DNA of 64,000 nucleotides, from assembly GCF_042680125.1 (NCBI RefSeq), contig NZ_JBHTNY010000010.1. One strand, given 5' to 3'. Numbering within the stretch: the stretch's first letter is position 1; each line of letters opens with the position of its first letter. Shown piece by piece: positions 16,405 to 25,404 of this stretch. The stretch comes from Robinsoniella peoriensis. Lineage in GTDB: Bacteria; Bacillota; Clostridia; Lachnospirales; Lachnospiraceae. The position numbers and the translations under genes were made by a program. The notes beneath the pieces were generated by a model. The model was not told the origin of the DNA, ran no database searches, and saw only the letters and a list, made by a program, of their open reading frames with translations.

Positions 16405-17328
16405 TTAATTTTCTTCTCCGTTCATATAGAATACCCAGCGTCTGCTTGTTACAAATACAATCATAGTAACGATCAGTGTTGCCACCAGTAAGAACCATGC
16501 CATGGCACTCGCCATACCCATCTGCCCATCTTTAAATGCTTTATCATATAAATAATATGCGAAATAATAGGTAGAGCGTGCAGGACCTCCGCTAGTCATA
16601 ATAAAGGACTGCATAAATACCTGGAACCCGCTGATAAGCGTCATTATCAAATTGTAAAAAATAGCCGGAGTCATAAGTGGTATTGTAATCCGTTTCATTC
16701 TCTGCCATCCGTTTGCACCATCAATTTCAGCCGCTTCATATAAATCTCTGGGAATATCCTGAAGTTGTGCCAGGTATATAACCATCGATCCGCCGCAGGT
16801 CCATAATCCCATTAGAGCGATTGCCAGCTTGGAAGTAGACGCATCATTCAGCCATCCGATAGGCTGTGCACCCAATAACTTGTAGATGGGCCCCAGCAAT
16901 TGATTGATCAAACCAAAGGAAGGCTGGAATAACCAGAGCCACAGAAGCGCCATTGCCACCATGGATACTACATTTGGAAGATAAAATATAGTGCGGTAAA
17001 CGTTCATACCTTTTAATTTGTTGTTCAGTAATAATGCCAGCATGACACCAAAAATCAAATTTAATGGTGTAGAGATCAGTACATGCACAATCGTATTCCA
17101 CAAAGACGGCCAGAACAAGGAATCATTTGCCAGCATTATTTTATAGTTAGCCAATCCCACAAAATCCGGACTGGTCTTCATATTGTAATTTGTAAAGCTG
17201 AAGATAAAAGAACTGACAAAGGGAATCACCGTAAATATAACTAATCCAATAATAAACGGCAATGCAAATAATAGTCCTGCCTTTGCTTCAGCATCTAATT
17301 TATTGTGTTTTTTTGAACCCCGCTTCAT
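16405..17328 (-). CDS. Sugar ABC importer permease, MalF type
   Basis: A 307-residue protein with six predicted helices. The EAA loop reads EAAEIDGANGWQRMKRITIPLM near residue 200, the contact for the ATPase. The first helix follows KAGLLFALPFIIGLVIFTV. It pairs with the permease at 18778 and the binding protein at 17361. No importer ATPase lies in the operon, so a shared MsmK-type ATPase elsewhere is expected. AAGGAGGAATAAC precedes ATG. Confidence 0.92.
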   Translation of the reverse strand: MKRGSKKHNKLDAEAKAGLLFALPFIIGLVIFTVIPFVSSFIFSFTNYNMKTSPDFVGLANYKIMLANDSLFWPSLWNTIVHVLISTPLNLIFGVMLALLLNNKLKGMNVYRTIFYLPNVVSMVAMALLWLWLFQPSFGLINQLLGPIYKLLGAQPIGWLNDASTSKLAIALMGLWTCGGSMVIYLAQLQDIPRDLYEAAEIDGANGWQRMKRITIPLMTPAIFYNLIMTLISGFQVFMQSFIMTSGGPARSTYYFAYYLYDKAFKDGQMGMASAMAWFLLVATLIVTMIVFVTSRRWVFYMNGEEN

Positions 17329-17360
17329 GTTATTCCTCCTTCTGCCGCTATGCTTTAAAG

Positions 17361-18734
17361 CTAATTCGTTGCTTTATAATTTTCCCGCTTTTCTTTATAA
17401 AACTGTTCAGCTTCCTTCATAACTTCATCCACAGGTGTACCGGCAACCGCTTTTTCCATAAACTGATTCCAGTCCTCATGCCATTTTGGCGCAAAATCAA
17501 TGTATTTTTTCTCACTGGTATATGGAAGCTCCTCAATAATTTTACTCATAATTTCATCTGTTTTTAAAGTATCATTTGCTTTTTTCGATGCGGTAAGAAG
17601 ACCCTGGCTGTCATAAAATGCTCGCTGGTTTTCAGGAGTTAACATATATTTCATAAATTCCCACGCGCCATTAATTTTATCATCATTTTTACTGTTGAAG
17701 ATTTCATAGGACCAGCAGGAACTCCAGTTTACGCGGGTGCCTCCTTCCGGAATTGGCTGCGTTGCAACCCCGTAACGGAAAGGAACCTGACTGTTCTGCA
17801 GCACTTTATATTCGTCATTTGTGCCAACCATCATTGCAAGACGTCCGCTGACAAAAGCATCCGCTCCCAGTGTTTTACTTGCATCTGTAAAAGCCTGACG
17901 TTGTGCATATGGATAATCCTTATTAAAATCTATCATCCACTGTAACACTTTTTTATGTGCGTCATCGTTAATTACAATGTTATTTTCTTCATCAAAAAAA
18001 TCTAAATTAGTTTGCCACAGCATTTGGAAATAGTTTGATTGACCGGCAGTCGGGTCATATCCCAGCTGTTTAATGACACCATCCTCAACGATATCCATTT
18101 TGTGTGCTACCTCGTATAACTCATCCCAGGTCTTGGGGACATCTGCTTCTGTTAATCCGGCTGCTTCTAACATATCTAAATTGTAAAACAGCATACGGCT
18201 GGTGGAAGAAGCCGGAAGTGCATACTGCTGACTGTCATAAGAACCAAATCCCACTTCTGTTTCATAGAGATCACTCAGATCATATTTATCTCTTTCAATA
18301 AATGGCGTTAAATTTGCAATGGTATTATTTGCTGCTCTTACCGGAACATCATCCAACGTGTAAAAGAAGATATCCGGTGCCACATCTCCCGCAAAAGCAG
18401 TTGTCATCTTGCTGAAATAATCCAGGAATGGATAACCTACATGCTCCACCTCATATTTATCCTGTACGTTATTGAAATTCATGATCAGCTCATCCAGTTC
18501 ATCATAACCATCGGATCCCACAGGAAAAATATGCCAGAAAGATATTTTTGTTTTCTCTCCGTCTGCTTTTGCAGCTGTTGTTTCCTTTACACTCTCCTGG
18601 GCTTTCGTTTCGCCGCCAGATGCCGGCTCCTCTTTTTTCTCCTGTCCACACCCTGCCATCGATATTACAAGTGTCAATGCTCCTGCAATTCCAATACCTC
18701 TTTTTAAAATTTCTTTCATTCTCTTCTTCATCAT
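17361..18734 (-). CDS. Sugar-binding lipoprotein of the ABC importer
   Basis: This 457-residue family 1 solute-binding protein has a lipobox, VISMAGC, near residue 29, then a linker rich in Glu/Ala/Lys. Mature-domain features include KISFWHIFPVG and a C-terminal EFMKYMLTPENQRAFYDSQG. It captures oligosaccharide at the outer face of the membrane for the two flanking permeases. It sits between the permease genes, an uncommon order since binding proteins usually come first. AAAGGAGAATT precedes ATG. Confidence 0.92.
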   Translation of the reverse strand: MMKKRMKEILKRGIGIAGALTLVISMAGCGQEKKEEPASGGETKAQESVKETTAAKADGEKTKISFWHIFPVGSDGYDELDELIMNFNNVQDKYEVEHVGYPFLDYFSKMTTAFAGDVAPDIFFYTLDDVPVRAANNTIANLTPFIERDKYDLSDLYETEVGFGSYDSQQYALPASSTSRMLFYNLDMLEAAGLTEADVPKTWDELYEVAHKMDIVEDGVIKQLGYDPTAGQSNYFQMLWQTNLDFFDEENNIVINDDAHKKVLQWMIDFNKDYPYAQRQAFTDASKTLGADAFVSGRLAMMVGTNDEYKVLQNSQVPFRYGVATQPIPEGGTRVNWSSCWSYEIFNSKNDDKINGAWEFMKYMLTPENQRAFYDSQGLLTASKKANDTLKTDEIMSKIIEELPYTSEKKYIDFAPKWHEDWNQFMEKAVAGTPVDEVMKEAEQFYKEKRENYKATN

Positions 18735-18777
18735 AATTCTCCTTTCAAAATGTGTTTTGACGTTCGTTTTTATTTGG

Positions 18778-19611
18778 TTATCCTTTAATACCGCTAAATG
18801 TAATACCTTCTACGAATTTTTTCTGAGCTAAAAAGAATATGAGCACGGTGGGAATCATTGCCACGAGTGCTGCTGCCATCATTAGATTATACCGTGATTC
18901 ATATTGGGTCTGAAATGCACGCAATCCCACTGCCAGCGTTAATTTCGTATGATCCGTAACGTAAATCAAAGGACCAAAAAAATCATTCCAGGTAAACATA
19001 AAAGTAAAAAGAGAAACAGTAATCATACCGGGTTTGGCAAGTGGCAGAATCAGGCTCCAGAAGATTCGGAAGTGTCCGGCTCCGTCAATTAATCCGCTTT
19101 CACTCAGCTCTTTTGGAATACCGTTAAAAAACTGCCGCAGCAGGAATATATACATACTGCATCCCACTCCAAAAAAGCAAGGCACTGTAAGCGGTATGTA
19201 AGTATTTAACAATCCTATCTTTGCATACATAGTAAACATGGGAATTAGTATAATCTGAGAAGGTATCATCATTAAAGACAGCATTATAACAAACAGCACA
19301 TCCTTCCCAGGCCATTTCAGTTTCGCAAAAGCATATGCTGTCAATGCTGAAGAAAATACAGATCCAACTACACAAACTGCTGAAATAAACACACTGTTCT
19401 TAAAATATTGTAAAAACGGAATAGAAGTAAGTGCTGCTTTAAAATTCCCCCAAATTGGAGTGGTTGGAAAAAACTTATTGGGATCTATGAGATCTGCCGG
19501 TGATTTTAAGGCTGTTAAAATCATCCAAACCAGCGGAAATACAAAAAACAATCCCAGTAGAATTAAGATAATATGCAAAATAATTTTCTTTATTATTTCA
19601 GATTTTTTCAT
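18778..19611 (-). CDS. Sugar ABC importer permease, MalG type
   Basis: A 277-residue protein with six predicted helices. The EAA loop reads ELSESGLIDGAGHFRIFWSLILP (joined motif) near residue 185. The ATG at 19611 is preferred to that at 19617 because AAAGGA lies 8 nt before it, and because it overlaps the TGA of the upstream gene as ATGA, a coupling arrangement. It ends in GITFSGIKG, typical of this class. Confidence 0.92.
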   Translation of the reverse strand: MKKSEIIKKIILHIILILLGLFFVFPLVWMILTALKSPADLIDPNKFFPTTPIWGNFKAALTSIPFLQYFKNSVFISAVCVVGSVFSSALTAYAFAKLKWPGKDVLFVIMLSLMMIPSQIILIPMFTMYAKIGLLNTYIPLTVPCFFGVGCSMYIFLLRQFFNGIPKELSESGLIDGAGHFRIFWSLILPLAKPGMITVSLFTFMFTWNDFFGPLIYVTDHTKLTLAVGLRAFQTQYESRYNLMMAAALVAMIPTVLIFFLAQKKFVEGITFSGIKG

Positions 19612-20990
19612 TGCCATCTTCCTTTCTTTATGGTTGTATCATGCAAAAGAATAAATCTCGGCCGGTAAATATCAGCTATTCTGCAATTATCTTTCATAGA
19701 CGGCGTATTTACATTATATGATACCAGTATGGACTCCGGTTTTGATAAATGGGAATGGGCCTTCGCATTATAAGTATAGATAGAATTGCATAGATATATT
19801 TTTTCTTTACAGTGATATACTTTGCATTGTGTATCAAAAGGACCCCAGGGTGTTTCACCAACAGAATATGCTACATAGGAAGATTGAACATCGTACTGAA
19901 AGACTGCTAAAAATTTCCCCTTCATATCGCCTTCTGCTATAGGCATTACACTCATCTCACAGGAAGCATGTTCAAGAATAACAGCCGCATTTTCCATTCC
20001 CCGAACAAATTTTTTCCCGTCAAAATATTCCCAGCTTTCCGTATCCAGTATATTTTCCGGTCTTGTCCGTCCTACGAATACCCTGCAGTCCTGTATTTGA
20101 TTCACATCATTTTGATAGCCGTAAACATACAGGAACCCATCCCCTTCTTCATATCCAAACTCAGGTGCATAGGGCAGGTAAGCAATTCCCCCAATATATT
20201 GTATGCCCCCGTTACACCTATACAGCGCGGTAGGGTAATATTCTGCGTCTTCAAAAACTGGAAACTTATCTCTGACCGGAACTTTTACCATTGTTACTCC
20301 GGCTACTTTAAACTGAAATCCTTCTGGCTTTGAAAGGTCTGATTTCATGTTTAACGGAGTCAGATAGAGATTTCCGTCTGCTATAACACCGTCCTGAAGC
20401 CAGAACCAACCCTCATCATCCTCCTGATTTTTCACCGGTGTCAGCACAGGCTGTGGAATTCCATCTTCATTTTTCTTTATTACAAAATGAATGTCATTTG
20501 GACGCTTATTCATAATCCCATATGTATTACTTGGCATATAAACCGGCGGTATCCTCTCATTCGTATCTTTATCCACCCTGCTTACCAGTGTATCACCAAA
20601 TACAAATAAGGTAGTATCACAATCCGCATTATACGAATCCCTGCCATTTTCCAGGTTAAAGGAATTGATCCCGTCACTCCCCGCCCATTCGTTTGTCTGT
20701 TTCATAGCATCCGTATAGAAATGTTCTTCCTGCGCCCAATATCCTTTTCCAACAAAAAACTTAACACGGCAGTTGCCTTTGCATTCAACCTTTAAATAAC
20801 CGGCTGTTTTGTTCATTCCATGTCCTTCTATCTGCTCAAATAACTCTCCGTCCGCAGAAACAGAAATCTGGCAGCTGTCACCAGTTTTATGGATTCGTCC
20901 TATGGGTACCAGATGAGGCAAGGGTGTTACCACACTGTCTGTTCCTTCCGAAACACTTATTTCCGCAATTAATTCATCAAAATAGTACAT
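19608..20990 (-). CDS. Five-bladed beta-propeller protein, GH43/DUF4185-like
   Basis: This 460-residue protein has repeated aromatic beta strands and TLFVFGDTLVSR near residue 128, as seen in DUF4185/DUF5005 and GH43-like five-bladed propellers. WFWLQDGVIADGNLYL and YVAYSVGETPWGPF are further blade motifs. No signal peptide is present. It is probably an intracellular sugar-acting enzyme of the imported-glycan pathway, but catalytic residues cannot be assigned with confidence. GGGAGGTATTT gives the start, and its stop overlaps the next permease. Confidence 0.65.
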   Translation of the reverse strand: MYYFDELIAEISVSEGTDSVVTPLPHLVPIGRIHKTGDSCQISVSADGELFEQIEGHGMNKTAGYLKVECKGNCRVKFFVGKGYWAQEEHFYTDAMKQTNEWAGSDGINSFNLENGRDSYNADCDTTLFVFGDTLVSRVDKDTNERIPPVYMPSNTYGIMNKRPNDIHFVIKKNEDGIPQPVLTPVKNQEDDEGWFWLQDGVIADGNLYLTPLNMKSDLSKPEGFQFKVAGVTMVKVPVRDKFPVFEDAEYYPTALYRCNGGIQYIGGIAYLPYAPEFGYEEGDGFLYVYGYQNDVNQIQDCRVFVGRTRPENILDTESWEYFDGKKFVRGMENAAVILEHASCEMSVMPIAEGDMKGKFLAVFQYDVQSSYVAYSVGETPWGPFDTQCKVYHCKEKIYLCNSIYTYNAKAHSHLSKPESILVSYNVNTPSMKDNCRIADIYRPRFILLHDTTIKKGRWQ

Positions 20991-21032
20991 AAATACCTCC
21001 CTAATTATATTGTACCTTACATCTTACTGTAT

Positions 21033-22151
21033 TTAGTTATCTTGCTTTGGCGCAGGAACCTGCTTTGGTGGACAGCTGGAATCCTTAACCTCCAGCTCTA
21101 CCGCAAGATATGTCTGGCTATGAGATTTTTTCCCTCCCAGCAGACTGAGCAGCTTTGAAGCTGCAACACGGCCCATTTCTTCAAACGGGTGATTTATGGT
21201 AGTAATTCTTGGTGATGCATATTGCGATTCATCCGAACCGTCAAAACCGCAAACCGATATATCTTCAGGTACATGGTATCCTTCACTTTTTAATCTTCTC
21301 ATCACCTCCACTGCCATTTTGTCATTTACGCATTGTACTGCCGTAATTTCATGCTTTCTGATAATTTCCATTAACTTATCCTGCTGGGATGATAAATGAA
21401 TTTGTTCTAATACCAGTTTTTCATCATATGGGATTCCCGCCTCCTCTAATGCCATGCGGTATCCTTTTAAGCGATCCTTCTCAGCGACAAGCTGGGCAGT
21501 ATCTGCCGCGAATACAATCTTTCGATGCCCTATTTCTAATAAATACTTTGCAATCTGATATCCTCCGTCTACGTTATACGCAGATACCAGAGTAAATGGT
21601 ACATCACTTGGCCCCCTGTCCAGCATTACCACCGGAATATGGTGCTGCATTATCATGCGAAAACTTCCGGCATTCTCTTTTGGATCTTCTGCAAAGCAGA
21701 TAATTCCATCTACATTACTTTCCAAACACCCCCTTATCAGTTCGCTTTCTGATCCTGACATTTGGCTTTTGCAGAGTATCGTCATAGAATAGCCTTTGTC
21801 AAATAAATACATCTGAGCACCGCGGATCATTTTCATAATAGAACTGTCTGTTATGTCTGTAAAAACCAAAAAACAGATATTCTGCATTGATTTTGTTCTG
21901 CTGGTTGTATTCGGTATCTCTTCCATTTCATCTGCACTTACAAAAGTACCACTTCCCTTAATTCGATAAATCGCTCTCTTATGTACTAATTCACTGAATG
22001 CTTTTCTTACCGTTGGTACGCTTGTCTTATATATTTCTGCCATCTGATTTTCACTTGGAAGTTTTGATGATTTTGCATAGACACCCTGATAAATTTTTTC
22101 TAATATATCTTTTTCTATCTGCTGGTACTTAGGAATACTGTTTTCTATCAT
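21033..22151 (-). CDS. GntR/LacI-type sugar-responsive repressor
   Basis: This 372-residue AraR-like chimera has an N-terminal GntR winged helix (residues 5-72; SENQMAEIYKTSVPTVRKAF, YRIKGSGTFVS) and a C-terminal LacI-type sugar-binding domain (residues 90-355; GYQIAKYLLEIGHRKIVFA, CVNDKMAVEVMRRL, SVCGFDGSDES). It heads the minus-strand glycan operon, 42 bp before the propeller gene, and faces the two GH38 genes. TTACTAA-type inverted repeats fill the divergent region and are likely its operators. Confidence 0.88.
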   Translation of the reverse strand: MIENSIPKYQQIEKDILEKIYQGVYAKSSKLPSENQMAEIYKTSVPTVRKAFSELVHKRAIYRIKGSGTFVSADEMEEIPNTTSRTKSMQNICFLVFTDITDSSIMKMIRGAQMYLFDKGYSMTILCKSQMSGSESELIRGCLESNVDGIICFAEDPKENAGSFRMIMQHHIPVVMLDRGPSDVPFTLVSAYNVDGGYQIAKYLLEIGHRKIVFAADTAQLVAEKDRLKGYRMALEEAGIPYDEKLVLEQIHLSSQQDKLMEIIRKHEITAVQCVNDKMAVEVMRRLKSEGYHVPEDISVCGFDGSDESQYASPRITTINHPFEEMGRVAASKLLSLLGGKKSHSQTYLAVELEVKDSSCPPKQVPAPKQDN

Positions 22152-22227
22152 AACTTTTTCTCCTTATTATGTGCATTATTACGATCTTATTTTGAGTATA
22201 GCATAATTTAATTCCATATTCTACCAG

Positions 22228-22236
22228 TACTTAGTA
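22228..22236. promoter_or_regulatory. Operator-like TACT-T-AGTA site near the repressor start
   Basis: A 9-bp palindrome within AGTACTTAGTAAT, about 80 bp upstream of the repressor ATG. It shares the TTAGTAA core with the two larger repeats in this 467-bp divergent region. Confidence 0.45.
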
Positions 22237-22375
22237 ATATATCTATGTTTTTCTATTTTATTTCTTTTCGGTCTTGTTATCTATTACGATACCAAATTTT
22301 GTTCTATTCGTCAATTACTTTTATATTTTTACCTATTTTTTCATCATTTTGCATATATTTGATTTTCATTTTTTG

Positions 22376-22400
22376 TTACTAAGCATCACCAACTTAGTAA
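22376..22400. promoter_or_regulatory. Inverted repeat TTACTAAG-N9-CTTAGTAA
   Basis: A perfect 8-bp inverted repeat (22376-22383 and 22393-22400) midway between the divergent repressor and GH38 genes. It is a likely operator of the GntR/LacI protein. Confidence 0.6.
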
Positions 22401-22543
22401 TCTAACTATCGTTTTCGTAAATTTCAAGATATTTCTTTTGTGTATTTCTCCTATTTTTCAGTTTTTAATTGACTTATTTTTCGTCATGTTATATGCTTTT
22501 TTTATCTACAATGCTGCTGTTTCATTTTATTTTGTTGAATTAA

Positions 22544-22590
22544 ATTACTAACTTTTCTTATTTTACTACTTTTTCCAGTTAGTTAGTAAT
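22544..22590. promoter_or_regulatory. Inverted repeat ATTACTAACT-N27-AGTTAGTAAT before GH38
   Basis: A perfect 10-bp inverted repeat (22544-22553, 22581-22590) whose second arm ends 28 bp before the GH38 start. A weak -35 (TTGAAT at 22535-22540) lies beside the first arm, so bound repressor would cover the promoter. The rest of 22152-22618 is AT-rich with no gene seen. Confidence 0.6.
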
Positions 22591-22618
22591 ATAATTTCAA
22601 ACACAGAGAGGAGAATAT

Positions 22619-25309
22619 ATGTATTCCAATCAACCAATTGACAAAATTTTATATTTTGCATCTACCCACTGGGATCGGGAATGGTATCTGCCTTTCCAAT
22701 CTTTCCGTCAACGGCTGGTAGTTACTTTTCAGGAAATCTTATCTACACTGGAGGCAGAGCCGGCTTTTACTTCCTTTATATGCGACGGACAGACAGTACT
22801 CATAGAAGATTATCTGGAAATTATGCCGCAAGACCAAAACCGGATCCTGGCACTTATCAAATCCGGCCGCTTAATCATTGGCCCATGGTATACAATGCCT
22901 GATGAAAATCTCGTAAGTGGCGAGAGCCTTATCGCAAACCTGCAAATGGGTCATGCTCTCACAAATAAACTTTCACCGGGTACTCCTGTGCTCCCACTTG
23001 GATATCTATGTGATATCTTCGGGCATATTTCCCAGATGCCGCAAATTTTAAATGGCTTTCATATTTCAAATGCTATCCTGGGGCGTGGCACAAATGAGTG
23101 TGATCTGCCTGCTTATTTTGTATGGCAATCTCCAAATGGAAGTTTCTGTGTTACTTATAAAGTTCCGGAGAGCTGCGGTTATGGAAGCTTCTGGAATGAA
23201 GTATATTCTGATAACAGGGCAATCCAGAATGAAACCGAAGCGTCTGCCGCCTATGCAGCTGCTGAAAGGCTTCGTTCTCCCCTTCCATTTGTCATACTTA
23301 TGGATGGTATGGACCATACACCAATTCATCCACAGGCAGTTAGATTATCAAAAGCATTAGAGAAAACCTACTCCAGTAAAGTTTCTATCGGCGGTGTATC
23401 CGAATTTTTTGCATGCCTTCATCAGCATTTGAATGATATGCCTTCCCGAACCGGGGAACTTCAGGCACCTGCCCATGCTATGGAGGAGCACAATAAGTTA
23501 ATATCCGGTACCCTTTCCAGCCGTTATGATTTAAAAAAAGCAAATGACGACACCCAGACTCTTTTGGAGAAAAAAGCCCTGCCCCTGTCCGCACTAGCGT
23601 CTATGTATGGAAAAGCTCTGCCCTATGGCTTTGAAAAGCTGGCTTATCAATATCTGCTTAAGAATCATGCCCACGATTCAATTTGCGGCTGTTCTACTGA
23701 CGAAGTCCATCAGGATATGCTTTACCGCTACCGTCAGTCCGGGCAAATCGGCCAGGAAATCTACGAAAATGCATTACATGTTTTTCTTCCATCTGAAAAC
23801 ATACTTTCCGAATCGGATAACAAGTTTGATTTACAGCTGACTTTATTCAACCCTCTTCCTTTCGAACTGAATAAAGTAATAACCGCAGATATTGCATTCC
23901 CAACGGATTATCCCAAACCCAGTTTTGAGCAGATCCCGTCTGAAATTGTGAATCGGTTCCTGCTATTCAATGCTGACGGCAAAGAAATCCCCTATCAGAT
24001 TGAATCTATTGTAAACAATACTAATGTGAGAAAACCCACTGAATTTTACGGAACAGCCAGGGATATCTATACGATAAGCTTTTCTGCAGTTATACCGGCT
24101 ATGGGTCAAACAAGCTGCTCCATTGTCCCCGTGACATCGCCTGTGCGCTATTATGACAGCTTAACCTCCCACAACTTAACTGCTGAGAACGAATTTCTTC
24201 AATTAGAAGTTTCACCCGCCGGGAATGTAACATTGACAGATCTCACCTGCAATCAGACCTACCCGAACCTGATCACCTACAAAGACTGCGGAGAAACAGG
24301 TGACGGCTGGAGTTCCAGACCGCCAGTCCCTGATCTTATGACTTACTGCGGCACTGCCTCAAGCGTTGCCATGGTTTCTGACGGTCCCTCCAGGAGTACA
24401 TTCTGTATTACACACCATTTAAATCTGCCTACCAGGATGGATTATCACAGACAGTTTACACGCAGAAGTGCCTTTACAAATATATTGGAAATCAAGACTT
24501 ATCTCTCTTTGGAGCAACATTCAAAAGTTATCAATTGCCGCACTATTGTAAAAAACAGTATAAAGGATCACCGGTTTGTTTTATCCCTTCAGACAGGAAT
24601 ACCGTCTAAGTGCTATTATGCAGAACAGGCTTTTACCTTTGTAGAACGTCCGGTTCAAAGAGATCATACCACTCAAAACTGGAAAGAAGCAGAACGCGAA
24701 GAAAAGGCTTTTGGCAATATTCTATATCGAAAAAGAACCGATGGCAGCGGATTTGCTTTCCTGGCAGGAGGAGGACTGCACGAAGCTGCTGCACACCCGG
24801 GAAAGGAAGGCCGTATTGATGTCACCTTGTTTAGAAGTTTTGAGAAAACCTTTTTAACTAACGGACAGCCAGACGGGCAGTTGGAAGGAGAACTGACTTT
24901 TGAATACGCACTGATGCCTTTTGCAGAAGGTACTTCAAACGTGGAACTGCTGAACACGGCAGATGCAATGAGAGTCCAGCCTTTCAGTTTTACTACCCGG
25001 AATTCAAATGGCACGACACCTGCCCCTCAATTCTCCGGCTTTCACCTGGCGGAAAATGCCTTATACATCTCAATGATAAAACCGGCAGGAGACAATAGGG
25101 ATCACGTTCTTATACGTTTATCTAACTATAGCGATACCCCTAAAACCGACAGGCTTATCTGTGCGCTTACACTGCATCAGGCGTACGTTTGTGATTTGCT
25201 GGAAGCGCCTCAATCCACTGCCGATTTTAAAGAAAATATCATTACAATTGCCCTTAAACCACACGAAATAAAAACACTGCTTCTCTCATTTGAACCACTT
25301 CCTCATTAA
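22619..25309 (+). CDS. GH38 alpha-mannosidase
   Basis: This 896-residue protein has clear glycoside hydrolase family 38 motifs. STHWDREWY is near residues 15-23, with the zinc-binding His and Asp. GYLCDIFGHISQMPQIL near residue 128 carries the Asp nucleophile (about 132). NHAHDSICGCSTDEVHQDM is near residue 350. The C-terminal beta domains of the family follow. There is no signal peptide, so it should remove alpha-linked mannose from imported oligosaccharide or glycopeptide. AGAGAGGAGAATAT precedes ATG. It is the first gene of the divergent operon. Confidence 0.92.
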   Translation: MYSNQPIDKILYFASTHWDREWYLPFQSFRQRLVVTFQEILSTLEAEPAFTSFICDGQTVLIEDYLEIMPQDQNRILALIKSGRLIIGPWYTMPDENLVSGESLIANLQMGHALTNKLSPGTPVLPLGYLCDIFGHISQMPQILNGFHISNAILGRGTNECDLPAYFVWQSPNGSFCVTYKVPESCGYGSFWNEVYSDNRAIQNETEASAAYAAAERLRSPLPFVILMDGMDHTPIHPQAVRLSKALEKTYSSKVSIGGVSEFFACLHQHLNDMPSRTGELQAPAHAMEEHNKLISGTLSSRYDLKKANDDTQTLLEKKALPLSALASMYGKALPYGFEKLAYQYLLKNHAHDSICGCSTDEVHQDMLYRYRQSGQIGQEIYENALHVFLPSENILSESDNKFDLQLTLFNPLPFELNKVITADIAFPTDYPKPSFEQIPSEIVNRFLLFNADGKEIPYQIESIVNNTNVRKPTEFYGTARDIYTISFSAVIPAMGQTSCSIVPVTSPVRYYDSLTSHNLTAENEFLQLEVSPAGNVTLTDLTCNQTYPNLITYKDCGETGDGWSSRPPVPDLMTYCGTASSVAMVSDGPSRSTFCITHHLNLPTRMDYHRQFTRRSAFTNILEIKTYLSLEQHSKVINCRTIVKNSIKDHRFVLSLQTGIPSKCYYAEQAFTFVERPVQRDHTTQNWKEAEREEKAFGNILYRKRTDGSGFAFLAGGGLHEAAAHPGKEGRIDVTLFRSFEKTFLTNGQPDGQLEGELTFEYALMPFAEGTSNVELLNTADAMRVQPFSFTTRNSNGTTPAPQFSGFHLAENALYISMIKPAGDNRDHVLIRLSNYSDTPKTDRLICALTLHQAYVCDLLEAPQSTADFKENIITIALKPHEIKTLLLSFEPLPH

Positions 25310-25404
25310 CCGAAAATATGTTTAAAATCATTGCATTAAGATGCTATATACAAATACCCTCTGAATCGTGATAAAAAATAATTTATACATAGAATGGAGA
25401 AAAT

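Noticed and set aside
22411..22540. AT-rich tract considered as a replication or bent-DNA element
   Set aside because: It lacks DnaA-box clusters or phased A tracts I could point to; the TTACTAA repeats explain the notable part of the region.
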